The position numbers and the translations under genes are program-made. The notes under the pieces were generated by a model. It was given only the letters and a program-made list of their open reading frames with translations, made no database searches and was not told the DNA's origin. From assembly GCA_016110215.1 (NCBI GenBank), contig JADWQD010000016.1, forward strand, positions 682,001-746,000: a stretch of DNA of 64,000 bases, given 5' to 3'. Shown here piece by piece: positions 33,128 to 44,325 of this stretch. Within the stretch, counting starts at the first letter, position 1; each line of letters opens with the position of its first letter. Source of the DNA: Capronia americana (Eukaryota; Ascomycota; Eurotiomycetes; Chaetothyriales; Herpotrichiellaceae).

Positions 33128-34515
33128 ATGAACGTCAACAAAAAACTCGATCGTTTTAAACAATGGGCGGGAGAGCGCATGGGAGGAGAGATCAAGACCA
33201 ATGTATCGGACAATTTCAAAGCGCTCGAGCTGGAGATGGGTCTGCGCCAGGAGGGTGCGTACCTGCTGTCACTGGATCACCCGTGGTCGTGTCAACGCTA
33301 AGTCAACCCCAGGTCTCGAGAAAATGCAACGATCCATGAATGCCTACATTAAAGCAATCTCCAAGCGGTCCGAAGTGGAGGGCAAGGAGAAGACGCTTCC
33401 AATCGCCTACATGGGTGGTACCATGATCTCCCACGGCGAAGAATTCGAGGCAGATTCCGAGTATGGCCAATGCCTGAACAGTGAGTACCTATCGGCGACG
33501 CCGCGAGACATCTACCTGACAATCAGACAGTGTTTGGTCGCACGCAAGAAAGACTCGCACGGGCTCAGGAGGCATATATTGTCAGCGCCACGACCGGCTG
33601 GCTGGAGTCTCTTGAGCGGTCTATCGTTCAGATGAAAGAGTACCAAGCCGCCCGCAAGCGACTCGAGACGAGGCGACTTGCATACGATACGTCCCTCGCG
33701 AAGATGCAGAAAGCTAAGAAGGAAGATTTTCGCGTCGAAGAGGAGTTGCGCACGCAGAAAGCCAAATACGAAGAATCAGAGGACGATGTTCACCGCAGAA
33801 TGCAAGAAATTCGCGACGCTGATCCTGAAAGCGTCGCGGACCTTGCATCGTTCCTCGATGCTGAATTGGCATACCATGATAAATGCAGAGAAGCTTTACT
33901 GCAATTGAAGAGCGAGTGGCCTGCCAGGTAAGTCTACCGTCCGACGCCCTGCGTACGACTCTTCTGATGCACCTCAGGGCCTTACCGACTCGTGGCGGCC
34001 GGCCTAACCCGCGATCTAGGTCGAACACTGTTCGCTCATATACCCAGAGCGCCGAGCCAATTGAAGAAATCCCAGTCGAAGTGCGCCCAAAGATCACGAC
34101 TTCTCGGAGCAACCGATATGTGGATCAAGCACACGACTATTCACCCGCGCCCCAGCTGCGCCCAAACTATGCCAGAGCCACTACGTTCAACGACTCTCCT
34201 CAGCCGAGCAGGGATTTATCGCCTGTCACTAGACCTGGGATTTCACGCATCCCGAGTGATTCGTTGATGATTCGGACAGCAAGATCAAACCTTCGCAATG
34301 TGGATGACCAGGACGTCTTCGGAGACGATTCTGGGTCTTATACCAATAGCTCTGACCGTGGTTACGGGGATCAGGCCATATCGCCTGCCACATCTCATGG
34401 CAGTGAAGCGACTCCTTTAACAAGCAAGAAGAGCGGTCCCCCACCTCCGCCACCATCGCGAGCAAAGAAGCCACCGCCACCGCCCGTCCCAGCGAAGAGG
34501 TCCGTCCTCACCTGA
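33128..34515 (+). CDS. BAR-domain protein (endophilin/amphiphysin-like)
   Basis: Four exons, 33128..33254, 33313..33480, 33531..33927 and 33978..34515, 409 aa. The N-terminus MNVNKKLDRFKQWAGERMGGE resembles the amphipathic helix 0 of N-BAR proteins. A long helical BAR region runs to about residue 230, with the charged coiled-coil KRLETRRLAYDTSLAKMQKAKK. BAR dimers bind and curve membranes in endocytosis and actin patch formation. The C-terminal 180 residues are disordered and Ser/Pro-rich, ending in two poly-Pro runs within GPPPPPPSRAKKPPPPPVPAKR, ligands for SH3 domains of partner proteins. No SH3 domain of its own is present. Introns are 58, 50 and 50 nt with clean consensus. Confidence 0.88.
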
Positions 34516-35359
34516 GGACCGTCGCTGCATATCATCATTGTTAGGTAAACGCTGCTTGAATGGATACCACACGAGTTGGCGTAGGTTTTGGAGCGAGCTG
34601 GGTTGTCTTTATGGTAGTAGAGATCGAGCCAGACCCCAGGTACGAGCCTTGGAAAGGCGATTGGTGGCACATGCATATGAGCGCTTTTGCGAAAGTACCA
34701 ACCAGAGGCTGGTCTTGTACCGAAGACGTAGACTTTTTCTCATCGTTGGAAGAGAATTTGGCGACCTAAGGAGATCTCCAGGGCCATTGCAAATATGTTC
34801 GAGCTTGTTCTCGCGCTCGAGGTCCCATTAAGAGCACCGACCTAGTAAGTCCGAGAGACAAGGTCACGTGTTATGGCGTGTCACGTTTTTCACGTGACGA
34901 CGGCAGGACTTGGCAGAGATTGCGACAGGCTGGCGGCGCAGTCAGGCTCTTCCTCGTTTGGGTCCGCCATCTTGTTGCGCTCTTCTCCCAGACGTGAAGG
35001 CCCCTCGCCCGGGAAAATCATCAATCAACGCGTCGCAATCATCTTGTTCCATCGCAATCCGTCACCGATAACCAGCATCACCGCTTGAAGAGTGCGCCTC
35101 AACACGGCATTCACCTCTTCGTCCCCTCTTTAATTAGGCACCCTTGCCTCGACCACTCAACCTCACCTCACTCCGAGATCGACTCAGGCCAAAGTCCCTC
35201 TCCTCCGCCGACTGCGCCAAGTGCATGTGTTGATCTTCACGAGGCTGCACCCATCCCTGCCCCATTGGAAGTCGGCACCCACAGACTAGATGCTCAGATA
35301 GATGATTCACGGACAGCCCCGACCTGCGGTTGCCTAAAGTCGCCAACTGAAAAGTCATC
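34516..35359. promoter_or_regulatory. Promoter region of the SNF2-family gene
   Basis: 844 bp, with two CACGTGA-like words near 34865 and 34893 (GTCACGTG and TCACGTGAC), a known fungal bHLH/CBF1-type site. The 200 bp before the ATG are pyrimidine-rich. No gene seen. Confidence 0.4.
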
Positions 35360-38300
35360 ATGGCTTCTGTTCAACCCGCGCCCGGGATGCCTTCCAATGT
35401 CCCAGCGCTCCCGCCCAACCTTTCACAGGCACAAGTGCAGGAAGTATATCAGGTACGCAACACTCTCACAATTGCTTCCCCATCACGTTATCCCGTTGCC
35501 GTCGCTGTCTATCCACTAACATTCACCCCAGAAATTCCAGCGCATGAAAGCTCAGAATGTCCCCGAAAATGACCCCGAGTACATCAAAGCCTACCGTTTC
35601 CTCACTGCCGTTCAACAACAGCAGAATTTTCGCAAGCTACAGGCCCACAAACAAGCGCAGTTGCAAGCCCAGCAGCAGCAACAAGCCCAGCAACAGGCCC
35701 AGCAACAGGCCCAACAACAGGCTCAACAGCAGAGTCAATCACAACCTCAACAACTCCTGCAGCCACAGCCCGCCCAACACCAAGCTCCGACGCAGGTGAA
35801 CGGCAATGCCAGTCATCCCACAGCAAACGGGGCTGCGAATGGTCAGCCAGATGTTGCAGCCCCAGTCGCCAATGGATCTTCCACGCCCAACCAGACATCT
35901 GCCGCGAACAATGCGCAGGTTGCTGGCACACAATCACAAGCACCGCGCGCCGCAACCCAGACGAGCGGTAGCTTCACCCCAGAGCAACTGAACCTTTTGA
36001 GAACCCAAATCTTCGCCTTCAAGACCCTGTCGAAGAACCAACCCCTACATCCCAAGGTGCAGGCGCAGCTTTTCCCTTCTATCAAGCAGCAGACCGCCAC
36101 TCCCGTAGAGGTGACGCCAATTGGTGATAAGGTCGCAGATGGAGCCGTGGAACCAAAGAGCGCTGTATCGAAGGAGATAGTTCGATCCAAAGCTTTCTTC
36201 GATGCCTATCAATCACCTTACGACCTTCTCACTAAGCCTATCAGCTTCTCGGACCACTCGCAACGCATTAAACGGCAGAAGATCCCCGCAATCCTGCCCT
36301 TCGGCCTTGACTCAGACCAGGTTCGAGAAGAGCAGGAACGTCTGCTTTACAACCGCATCCAAGCTCGTAAAGCCGAGTTAGCTGCCCTCCCTGTTAACAT
36401 TGCGGCCTGGGACACTAGTAAATCTGCCGAACCCACCGCCGACGACAGTCTCAAGGTCAAGGCTTTGATCGAGTATAAGAAATTGTGTCTGCTTCAGAAG
36501 CAACGGGATTTCCGACGCGAAATTCAGCAAGAACTCTTCCACTACGACAACTTGGCAATGACAGCCAATCGCTCCATGCATCGCCGTATGAAGAAACAGT
36601 CTCTACGTGAAGCTCGTATCACGGAGAAACTCGAGAAGCAACAGCGCGATGCCAGAGAGAACAAGGAGAAGGCTCGACAATCGACTCACCTGCAGTCTAT
36701 CGTGGCTCACGCTCAAGACATTAAGAACAATGCAATCAGTCAACGTTCGCGGATCCAGAAGCTTGGCCGCATGATGGTCACTCACCACCAACATATGGAG
36801 CGTGAGGAACAGAAGCGCATCGAGCGAACTGCCAAGCAGCGTCTGCAAGCATTGAAAGCCAACGATGAAGAGACCTACCTGAAGCTGCTCGGCCAAGCCA
36901 AGGATTCTCGCATTTCTCATCTCCTCAAGCAGACCGACGGTTTCCTGAAGCAGTTAGCCGCCTCGGTCCGAGAGCAACAACGAAGTGCTGCAGAAAAATG
37001 GGGCGAAGGCAAGTACGTTGAGGAGGAGGACGAAGACGAAGACGCGTCAGACGATGAAGAAGGTCATGGCAAGGTCGACTACTACGCCGTGGCCCATAGG
37101 ATCAAGGAAGAGGTCTACGCTCAGCCCTCCATATTAGTCGGTGGTACTTTGAAAGAATACCAGCTGAAAGGGCTGCAGTGGATGATCTCCCTCTTCAACA
37201 ACAATCTGAACGGCATCTTGGCCGACGAGATGGGTCTAGGCAAGACCATCCAGACGATCAGTTTGATCACCTATCTGATCGAAAAGAAGCGTCAACTTGG
37301 TCCGTTTCTGGTCGTTGTACCTCTCAGCACGCTCACGAACTGGAATCTGGAATTCGAGAAGTGGGCTCCTTCAGTCAAACGCATCGTGTACAAAGGCCCG
37401 CCCAACACCCGAAAGCAACAACAGATGCAGATACGATCGGGCAACTTCCAAGTCTTACTCACGACCTACGAGTATATAATCAAGGACCGGCCGATCCTTA
37501 GCAAGATCAAATGGGTCCATATGATCGTCGACGAAGGCCACCGTATGAAGAACGCCCAATCCAAGTTGAGCAGCACCATCACTCAATACTACACCACAAG
37601 ATACCGCCTAATCTTGACCGGTACCCCGCTTCAGAACAATCTTCCGGAGTTGTGGGCCCTTCTTAACTTCGTCCTCCCAACGATCTTCAAGTCTGTCAAA
37701 TCGTTCGACGAATGGTTCAACACTCCCTTTGCCAATACTGGCGGGCAAGACAAAATGGAGCTGACCGAAGAAGAGCAGCTTCTCGTTATCCGTCGTTTGC
37801 ACAAGGTGCTTCGGCCCTTCTTGCTCCGCCGTCTCAAAAAAGACGTGGAGAAGGATCTTCCCGACAAGCAGGAGCGTGTCGTCAAATGTCGCTTCTCTGC
37901 TCTCCAGACCAAACTTTACATGCAGCTAATGACGCACAATCGTCTGGCGGTGACTGATGGCAAGGGTGGTAAGACCAGCATGCGTGGTCTCAGCAACATG
38001 TTAATGCAGCTGAGAAAGCTTTGCAATCACCCTTACGTGTTCGAACCCGTGGAAGACCAGATGAACCCGAGCAAGGGAACAAACGACTCTATCTGGAGAA
38101 CGGCAGGCAAGTTCGAACTGCTTGACAGAGTCCTGCCCAAGTTCCAGGCTACCGGCCATCGTGTGTTGATGTTCTTCCAGATGACCCAGATCATGAACAT
38201 CATGGAGGACTTTTTGCGCTTCCGTGGTATCCAATACCTCCGTCTTGATGGTGCTACCAAGGCTGAAGATCGAGCTGAATTGCTACGTCTCTACAATGAA

Positions 38301-39849
38301 CCTAACTCGCCGTATTTTTGCTTCCTGCTGTCGACTCGCGCGGGTGGTCTCGGCCTGAATCTTCAAACTGCAGATACGGTCATCATCTACGACTCAGATT
38401 GGAATCCGCATCAAGACTTGCAGGCTCAGGATCGTGCTCACCGGATCGGGCAGAAGAATGAAGTCCGCATTCTGCGTCTGATCAGCTCGAACTCTGTGGA
38501 AGAGAAAATCTTGGAACGTGCTCAGTTCAAGCTTGACATGGATGGCAAGGTCATTCAAGCTGGTAAATTTGACAACAAGTCTACGAACGAAGAGCGAGAG
38601 GCATTTTTAAAGACCCTGCTTGAGGCAGCCGAAGCTGCTGAGCAAGTTGGAGACCAGGAAGAAATGGACGACGACGACTTGAACGAGATCATGGCTCGGT
38701 CAGAGGACGAATTGATCCTCTTCAAGAAGATGGACAAGGAGCGAGACGAGAACGACCCATACGGGCCAGGTCGACCATTAGCCCGATTGATGGAGGAAAG
38801 TGAACTTCCTGACATCTATGTGGCCGAGGACAACCCAGTACAAGAGGAGGTGGAGGAGTATGCCGGTCGTGGTGCACGCGTGAAGACCCAAGTCAAATAT
38901 GACGACGGACTTACCGAAGAACAGTGGTTGGCGGCAGTCGACGATTCGGACGACTCGATTGGCGAGGCAGCGAAGCGCAAACAGGCACGAATTGACAAGA
39001 GACGTACGAACAAGGCCAAGCGCGAACGCGTAGCAGCTGGGACGGTGTCATCACCGGAGCCAGATCGCGAAAGCTCGGAAGAGCCACAACCGAAGAAGAA
39101 GGGCCGCCCTAGCAAAGCAGGCAGTCAGAAGCGCAAGGGCGAGGATCTGGAGGAAGAGACGCCGCCGGCGAAGCGAAAACGCGGACGGCAGCCCAACAAG
39201 CCCACTGTCGATGTACTCGGCAGTGCGGAGCGATCTGCACTTCAGAAGGCTCTCCGAACCATTACCGAGTCAATCAAAGCCCTGGAGGTGCCCGACTCGG
39301 ACCCGGAGGAGCCATCTGACGATGACAGTGACGATGAACCGCCAACAAGACTTATCATCGGACCGTTCCTCGAACTTCCATCCAAGAAGCTGTACGCCGA
39401 CTATTACCAGTTCATTGCGGAGCCGATCGCCATGGACGTGATTGAGAAGCGCATCAGCAGTCACCAGTACACCAGTCTGAGAGATTTGCAAAGCGACATC
39501 GCGCTCTTGGCCAAGAATGCTAAGACGTACAACGAGGATGGCAGCATGATCTACAATGATGCGGTTGTTATTGAGGTAAGCCTTGCATCTTTCTGAGATG
39601 GACAGGGATCGCTAACCAGAGATATAGAACCACTGCAACCAATTGATTGCCAAGCAGATCGCAGAGAACCCTATCTTGGGCGAGAGGGTCCCTCAAGATG
39701 GTGACTCCACCGCAGCAGCTTCTAGTGCTGGGACGCCTCGAGGATCGGTGGCTCCTGTCGGTGGCACGAAACTGAGGCTGACGCTTGGTGGCAGTAATGG
39801 AGTCGCCACCAACGGCACTACGAGCGGCGCAGGCAGTGGTGCAGAATGA
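35360..39849 (+). CDS. STH1: SNF2-family chromatin remodeller, STH1/Snf21-type
   Basis: Three exons, 35360..35452, 35532..39575 and 39628..39849, 1452 aa. A poly-Gln stretch (residues about 68-105) comes first, then a QLQ motif (EQLNLLRTQIFAFKTLSKNQPLHPKVQ), then an HSA-like basic helix (about 320-460) that would recruit actin-related proteins. The ATPase has DEMGLGKT at about 596 and the DEGH box at about 698. The helicase C lobe includes TRAGGLGLNLQTAD and DRAHRIGQ. A SnAC-like segment and basic AT-hook-like runs (KKKGRPSKAG, KRKRGRQPNK) follow. A bromodomain at about 1290-1400 carries the acetyl-lysine Asn region KTYNEDGS. This is the motor of an RSC/SWI-SNF complex. The short N-terminus favours STH1 over SNF2, but the distinction is an inference. 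Confidence 0.95.
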
Positions 39850-40413
39850 TGGATGTACTATTGTACCATAACGAAATATAGCTGGAGCTGAGAGAGATGT
39901 GTCCAGATTGGAGTTCGCCGGTCCTGCATGGTGGTGACATTGAATTCACTCCCAGCTGGTAAGAGGCGTTATCATTAGCATGGCTTCATGCGGAGGGCCT
40001 CACTGTATTACTCGTAGATGCCGTAGCACTTTTAGTCGTGGAATGCTCGAATGCTTTTGGACAACAGACCTATCAAAGACTACTTTACTCGAGACTGCCA
40101 CGGTGCCCCGATTGAATGAAGGGATGGGCTTCCATTCAGGCCAGGAGACGCGGCCAATGAGAGGAACAAGAAGAGAGTTTGAGGATGGGGTTGAAGATGA
40201 GGTGCGGAGAGGCGAGGAGCAGATGAATCCCTTTTTGGTGCATGGCGAATAAAGGCGAATGCGAGGGTCAGTTCGAGTCTCCAACAAACGTCGCAGCCTG
40301 TCCGTCTTCAGTAATTTGAGTTACAGGACTGCGTATCGCTGCTTCATCTATTCCTCCGCGACATTGCTTTGCTCTCGCCCTTCCTCGAATGATAGCTGCA
40401 CCTCTGCGCCGAT
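39850..40413. other. Intergenic, no gene seen
   Basis: 564 bp between two genes in the same direction; 3' end of the remodeller and promoter of the exchanger. Confidence 0.5.
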
Positions 40414-42768
40414 ATGGCGTCAAGTCTGGTGGGCGCGACGTTGAATCTTCTTCGTACGAGACCCTCGGCCACGCAGTGAATTCTCGTCACTAATAGCGCA
40501 CTCAGGTCGCCAGGTTGAAGACGCCGATCCAGACGGTAGGAGCCCCCTTCTCCCAGCTGTAGCGACTGGGCCCCGCTGATATCCAATTGCGCAGAACCCT
40601 CCGAGGCCGGACAGAAAGAGATCTTCTCGTCATGGGCACTCTTCATCCTGATCATGCTGCTCATTGCGGCGCTCTTTACAAGTTACATTCTGCAGCAGAA
40701 GAAGATCCAAGCGGTCCATGAGACCGTCATCTCTATATTTGCCGGTTAGCCGTGTCCCACATGCGTCGGCACACCCACTGATGGCTTTGGCAGGAATGGT
40801 TGTGGGCTTGGTCATAAGGATAACCCCCGGCACGGCCATACAAGATACCGTCAGCTTCGACTACCAGTTCTTCTTCAATCTCCTCCTTCCGCCGATCATT
40901 CTAGCGTCGGGTTACGAGTTACACCAGGTCAGTGCATGGAGAAAGAGCTGGACGTGGAGGACGTGTGGAATATGCTGAACGGTGTGACAGGCCAACTTCT
41001 TTCGCAACATCGGCACGATTTTGACCTTTGCATTTGCCGGCACATTTATTTCTGCGGTTTCGTTAGGACTCATCCTCTGGCTATGGACCAGGGTACCCTT
41101 CGACGGCCTGCAAATCACCTGGGTCGAAGCCATCTCGGTCGGTGCCACGCTCTCTGCCACAGACCCAGTCACCATCCTCGCCATCTTCAATCTCTACAAA
41201 GTCGAGCCGAAACTCTACACCGTCATCTTTGGCGAGTCCATTCTCAACGACGCCATCGCCATCGTCCTGTTTGAGACCGCCCAAAGATACCGGGAAGGAG
41301 GAGCGGCGGGAAATCTGAACATCATCAGCCTGTTTGAGGCTATTGGGATTTTCTTGCTGGTCTTCTTCACCAGCTTGGTCATTGGCGTTGTCGTAGGGAT
41401 TGGGACCGCGCTTGCGCTGAAGTATACCTACGTGCGCAGGTTCCCAAGGATTGAGAGCTCGTTGATTGTTCTGATCGCCTACGCAAGCTATTTCTTCTCC
41501 AACGGCGTGCATATGTCAGGTGTGCAATTCGCCCTCCCCATCCTTTCTTCGTGTCGGCATGCTAACAAGCATTGTCAGGCATCGTATCGCTCTTGTTCTG
41601 CGGAATCACCCTTAAGCACTATGCATACTACAACATGTCGAGGCGGACCCAGCTCACCACGAAATTCGTTTTTCAGATTACTGCACAGCTCTCGGAAAAC
41701 TTCATTTTCATCTACCTTGGCCTCACCCTATTTACCGAGACAGATCTGGTCTTCAAACCTCTCTTCATTCTCGTCACCGTGGTCGGCATCTGTGGCGCAC
41801 GCTGGCTGGCAGTATTTCCGCTGTCTAAGGCAATTAACTATATCATCCGAGTCCGAGCGAAACGGCGGGGGCGAGACGCCGCTGAAGAACTTCCCTGGCA
41901 CTATCAAGTCATGCTGTTCTGGGCCGGTCTACGAGGCGCCGTCGGGGTCGCCTTGGCTGCGGGCCTGCAAGGCAACGAAGGCCCTGCACTGCGTGCAACT
42001 GTCCTGGTGGTGGTCGTACTGACGGTCATCATTTTCGGCGGCACTACGGCACGCATGCTTGAAATTCTCAACATCCGCACAGGTGTTGTGGAGGAGATTG
42101 ATTCCGACGATGAATTTGACATTGAGACAGCGAATGGCGGCACGTACTACAAGCGCTCTGGCACAGGGTTCGGCCATAACCCACGGTCGTCGTCAATCGG
42201 CCTTGATTACGTGGGCAACGGCCGCGAGGGAAGAGCGAACGGCTCGGCATCTCGCCCTCGCCCCGACAGAGGCTACAGTAGCAGCAACGGACGCTCCCCA
42301 CCCGTTCGGCGCGGAAACCAGCGCAAGAACTCGACCATTTCCCAGCGCGACCGCGAGATTGCGGCCCAGCAAGGGAAGCTGCTGTACGGCAACGGCAGCA
42401 TCAGTGGATCGACCTCAGATGACGATGAAGATGCTGTTGATCTTGATCTTCCGCCTGCGGCTCCCAGAAGGAAACAATCTCCATTGGCGGGAGGCCATGA
42501 TGCGCGGACACGATCGGCTCCGGATATCATTCTTAACAATGGAGATGATGACCCGCTGGGCGTGGATCATGGGGATATGGGCATCGTAGCCCCGGCAGAA
42601 GGGACATCGACACCGCTCGCTGGAGCTACCAATTCGATCAGGAATCTGCTCAGGGGCGCCACCGGAGATCATACGGCCTGGTTTCGTCAACTGGACGAGG
42701 ACTTTATCAAACCGCATCTGTTGCTAGATCAACACCAGGGCCAGGGAAAAGGGCCGCCTCCTTCGTGA
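40414..42768 (+). CDS. NHX1: Endosomal/vacuolar Na+(K+)/H+ exchanger, NHX family
   Basis: Six exons, 40414..40453, 40506..40535, 40595..40744, 40794..40927, 40991..41519 and 41579..42768, 690 aa. The membrane domain has about eleven hydrophobic segments: SSWALFILIMLLIAALFTSYI, then FFNLLLPPIILASGYEL (the amiloride-site FFxxLLPPI motif), EAISVGATLSATDPVTILAIF with the essential Asp, FGESILNDAIAIVLF with the ND pair, and WAGLRGAVGVALA. The tail of about 220 residues is hydrophilic with an acidic EEIDSDDEFDIE. Nhx1 exchanges luminal protons for Na+/K+ in late endosomes and vacuoles and sets luminal pH. Exon 1 (13 codons plus 1 nt) and the 30-nt exon 2 were placed by phase and consensus and are less sure than the rest. 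Confidence 0.93.
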
Positions 42769-43557
42769 AAGACTATGTCATTGTATGTATTTCTTTGCGC
42801 TTGCATGGGTGTGAGGCGTTTCTTCAAAAGTGATTGACTTGGGATGATGGAAGCCAGGCAGGCGCCACAGGGGGGGGGGGGGGGGGTCCAGATAGATACT
42901 TGCACCTACGGAGATATACGGACGAGGTCGAACCTGATGGACGTCAGGACTTGAGAAATGTACGGAGTACATTGTACATTCCATGTGTTTCTCTTTCATT
43001 TCGGAGAGGGTGATCAATGTCCGTACCGTGGTGTGATCTGTGAAGCTAGCTTATGAACTGTGGTCGCTTCAAGCTTCACTTCACGCTTCATCGACCTCAT
43101 CACTCTTCCTTCCTCTACACGAGCACTTTCTATGTCTGTTCAACACCAGGGATCTCCATGTTTTACGAGCTCTGGTTTCTCGTGGACCATGACCTTTGCG
43201 AAATAGCAAAGACCTGCAGATTGGTTACACTAAACCGCTACACGCTGAGGCTTTCTACCTCGATACGTGATTTAAGTTAGGGAACTCAGTTCAACGAAAT
43301 GCTCGAATGTCTTAAGTGGCTAAAGAAACTTGAGCTGTGCACCAGGCACCTAGGGTTTAAATACTGTATACTAGGTAGAAAAGTTGTGTACTTAGTAGTG
43401 CTTGGTAACCGCTCATTACTATTTCACCTCCATCTCACCTAATTCTCAGCGGGACCTGAGATCTCTGATCACCTCTTTCGACGGTATAATTCTATAAAAA
43501 ATTTAAAGTCTATAAAGACTGAAGCCTAAAGATAATCAGCACTTCAGTCAGAGGACC
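42769..43557. other. Intergenic, AT-rich toward the tRNA gene
   Basis: Includes the poly-G run at 42870-42886. From 43370 on it is AT-rich, with a small palindrome AGTC-TATAAA-GACT near 43507-43520. No gene seen. Confidence 0.5.
42870..42886. repeat. Poly-G run (17 G)
   Basis: Seventeen consecutive G just after the NHX1 stop codon, in its likely 3'-UTR. The run length is prone to sequencing error. Confidence 0.85.
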
Positions 43558-43564
43558 AAAAAAA
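43558..43564 (-). terminator. Pol III terminator of the tRNA gene
   Basis: Seven T on the minus strand, 11 nt beyond the discriminator base of the tRNA. T5 or longer ends Pol III transcription, so the gene has a functional-looking end. Confidence 0.8.
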
Positions 43565-43575
43565 GCTTCATTAAA

Positions 43576-43698
43576 TGCATTGGCCGGGAATCGCTGTATT
43601 TAATTAGTTAGACGGCCTTGTAGAGCCAGTATCAAGACACTCACAACCCGGATCCTTAGCTTGGAAGGCTAAGATGATAACCATTACACTACCAATGC
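43576..43698 (-). tRNA. tRNA-Gly(UCC) with a 51-nt insertion in the T-loop
   Basis: The 5' part runs from 43698 to 43645 and the 3' part from 43593 to 43576. The acceptor stem GCATTGG pairs with CCAATGC (7/7). The anticodon stem TTAGC/GCTAA (5/5) holds loop CTTCCAA, anticodon TCC at 43663-43665. The T stem CCGGG/CCCGG (5/5) encloses TTCGATT once the insertion is removed. The A box TAGTGTAATGG is present. The B box GGTTCGATTCC exists only in the joined form, split after GGTT. There is no intron at the usual 37/38 site. The discriminator is A and the T7 terminator follows. Whether the gene makes tRNA depends on removal of the insertion; otherwise it is a pseudogene. Confidence 0.88.
43594..43644 (-). 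other. Spliceosomal-intron-like insertion in tRNA-Gly
   Basis: This 51-nt segment begins GTGAGT, contains CGTCTAACTAATT (a CTAAC-type branch site about 15 nt from the end) and finishes AATACAG. It matches the protein-gene introns of this window in size and signals. It lies between T55 and C56 of the T-loop, where no eukaryotic tRNA intron is normally found. No target-site duplication is seen. Confidence 0.8.
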
Positions 43699-43996
43699 TG
43701 GGAGCTGATTTGTGCCCACTTTTTGGGGTGTTTAAAATATAAAATTTTTGAGATTTTTAAAAGGCTGAGTTTCGGGCGAGGACGAACTCCGCTTTTTGGT
43801 TCTACTCGTAGTGGGAATCTCCAACACTCGTACCTGACGTCACTCTGTCGTCTACTAAAGTTGTTCAGAGGGCAGTTGCCTCCCAGCACGTCCATATGAC
43901 CTTCCATCTCACATTCGGTCTACATCGAGGCTGAAGTTCAAACTAGAGAGCAGAAACTACCCTGGCTTGTAATTGCATCACTACGCGCACTCCAAA

Positions 43997-44325
43997 ATGA
44001 ACGTTCCAAAGTTCAACGAACGCGAGAAAGCCCTCGAAAACGAATACATCCGCCGCAAGGAGTACGTCGTGACCTATTCCTGCCCTATTCACTCCACCCC
44101 GATCATTATTCTTGGGACTGGACACAATGACTTGCTTGAGGGAGTATGATACTGACAGGTCGTCTTGTGGCTGGCTTATAGGGCCGAGAAGTTCAAACCT
44201 GCCGCGCCGACTCAACCTGGCAATACCCAAGCCTCAAATCCAGGGCAGAATGTACATTTCTCGCTGACAACATTCGGGGGGCCTCTTGATTACTGACTAA
44301 GCGCAAGGCCCAACCAAAGAAATGA
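43997..44325 (+). CDS. Small IF1-like protein (ATP synthase inhibitor-like)
   Basis: Three exons, 43997..44061, 44182..44251 and 44308..44325, 50 aa. The core FNEREKALENEYIRRKEAEKF resembles the inhibitory helix of mitochondrial IF1/IATP (F-x-x-REKAxE-x-x-Y-x-x-x-x-E). The tail is Pro/Asn/Gln-rich and ends AQPKK. Intron 1 (120 nt) has GTACGT and TTATAG; intron 2 (56 nt) has GTACAT, an ACTGAC branch and CAAG. If intron 2 is retained, the frame ends at 44296 instead. No clear mitochondrial presequence precedes the helix, unlike classical IF1, so it may be a cytosolic or divergent relative. The size would make it easy to miss in automatic annotation. Confidence 0.5.

Noticed and set aside
43594..43644. 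Reading the T-loop insertion as an ordinary tRNA intron
   Set aside because: Canonical nuclear tRNA introns lie one base 3' of the anticodon; this lies in the T-loop and has GT-AG and branch signals instead.
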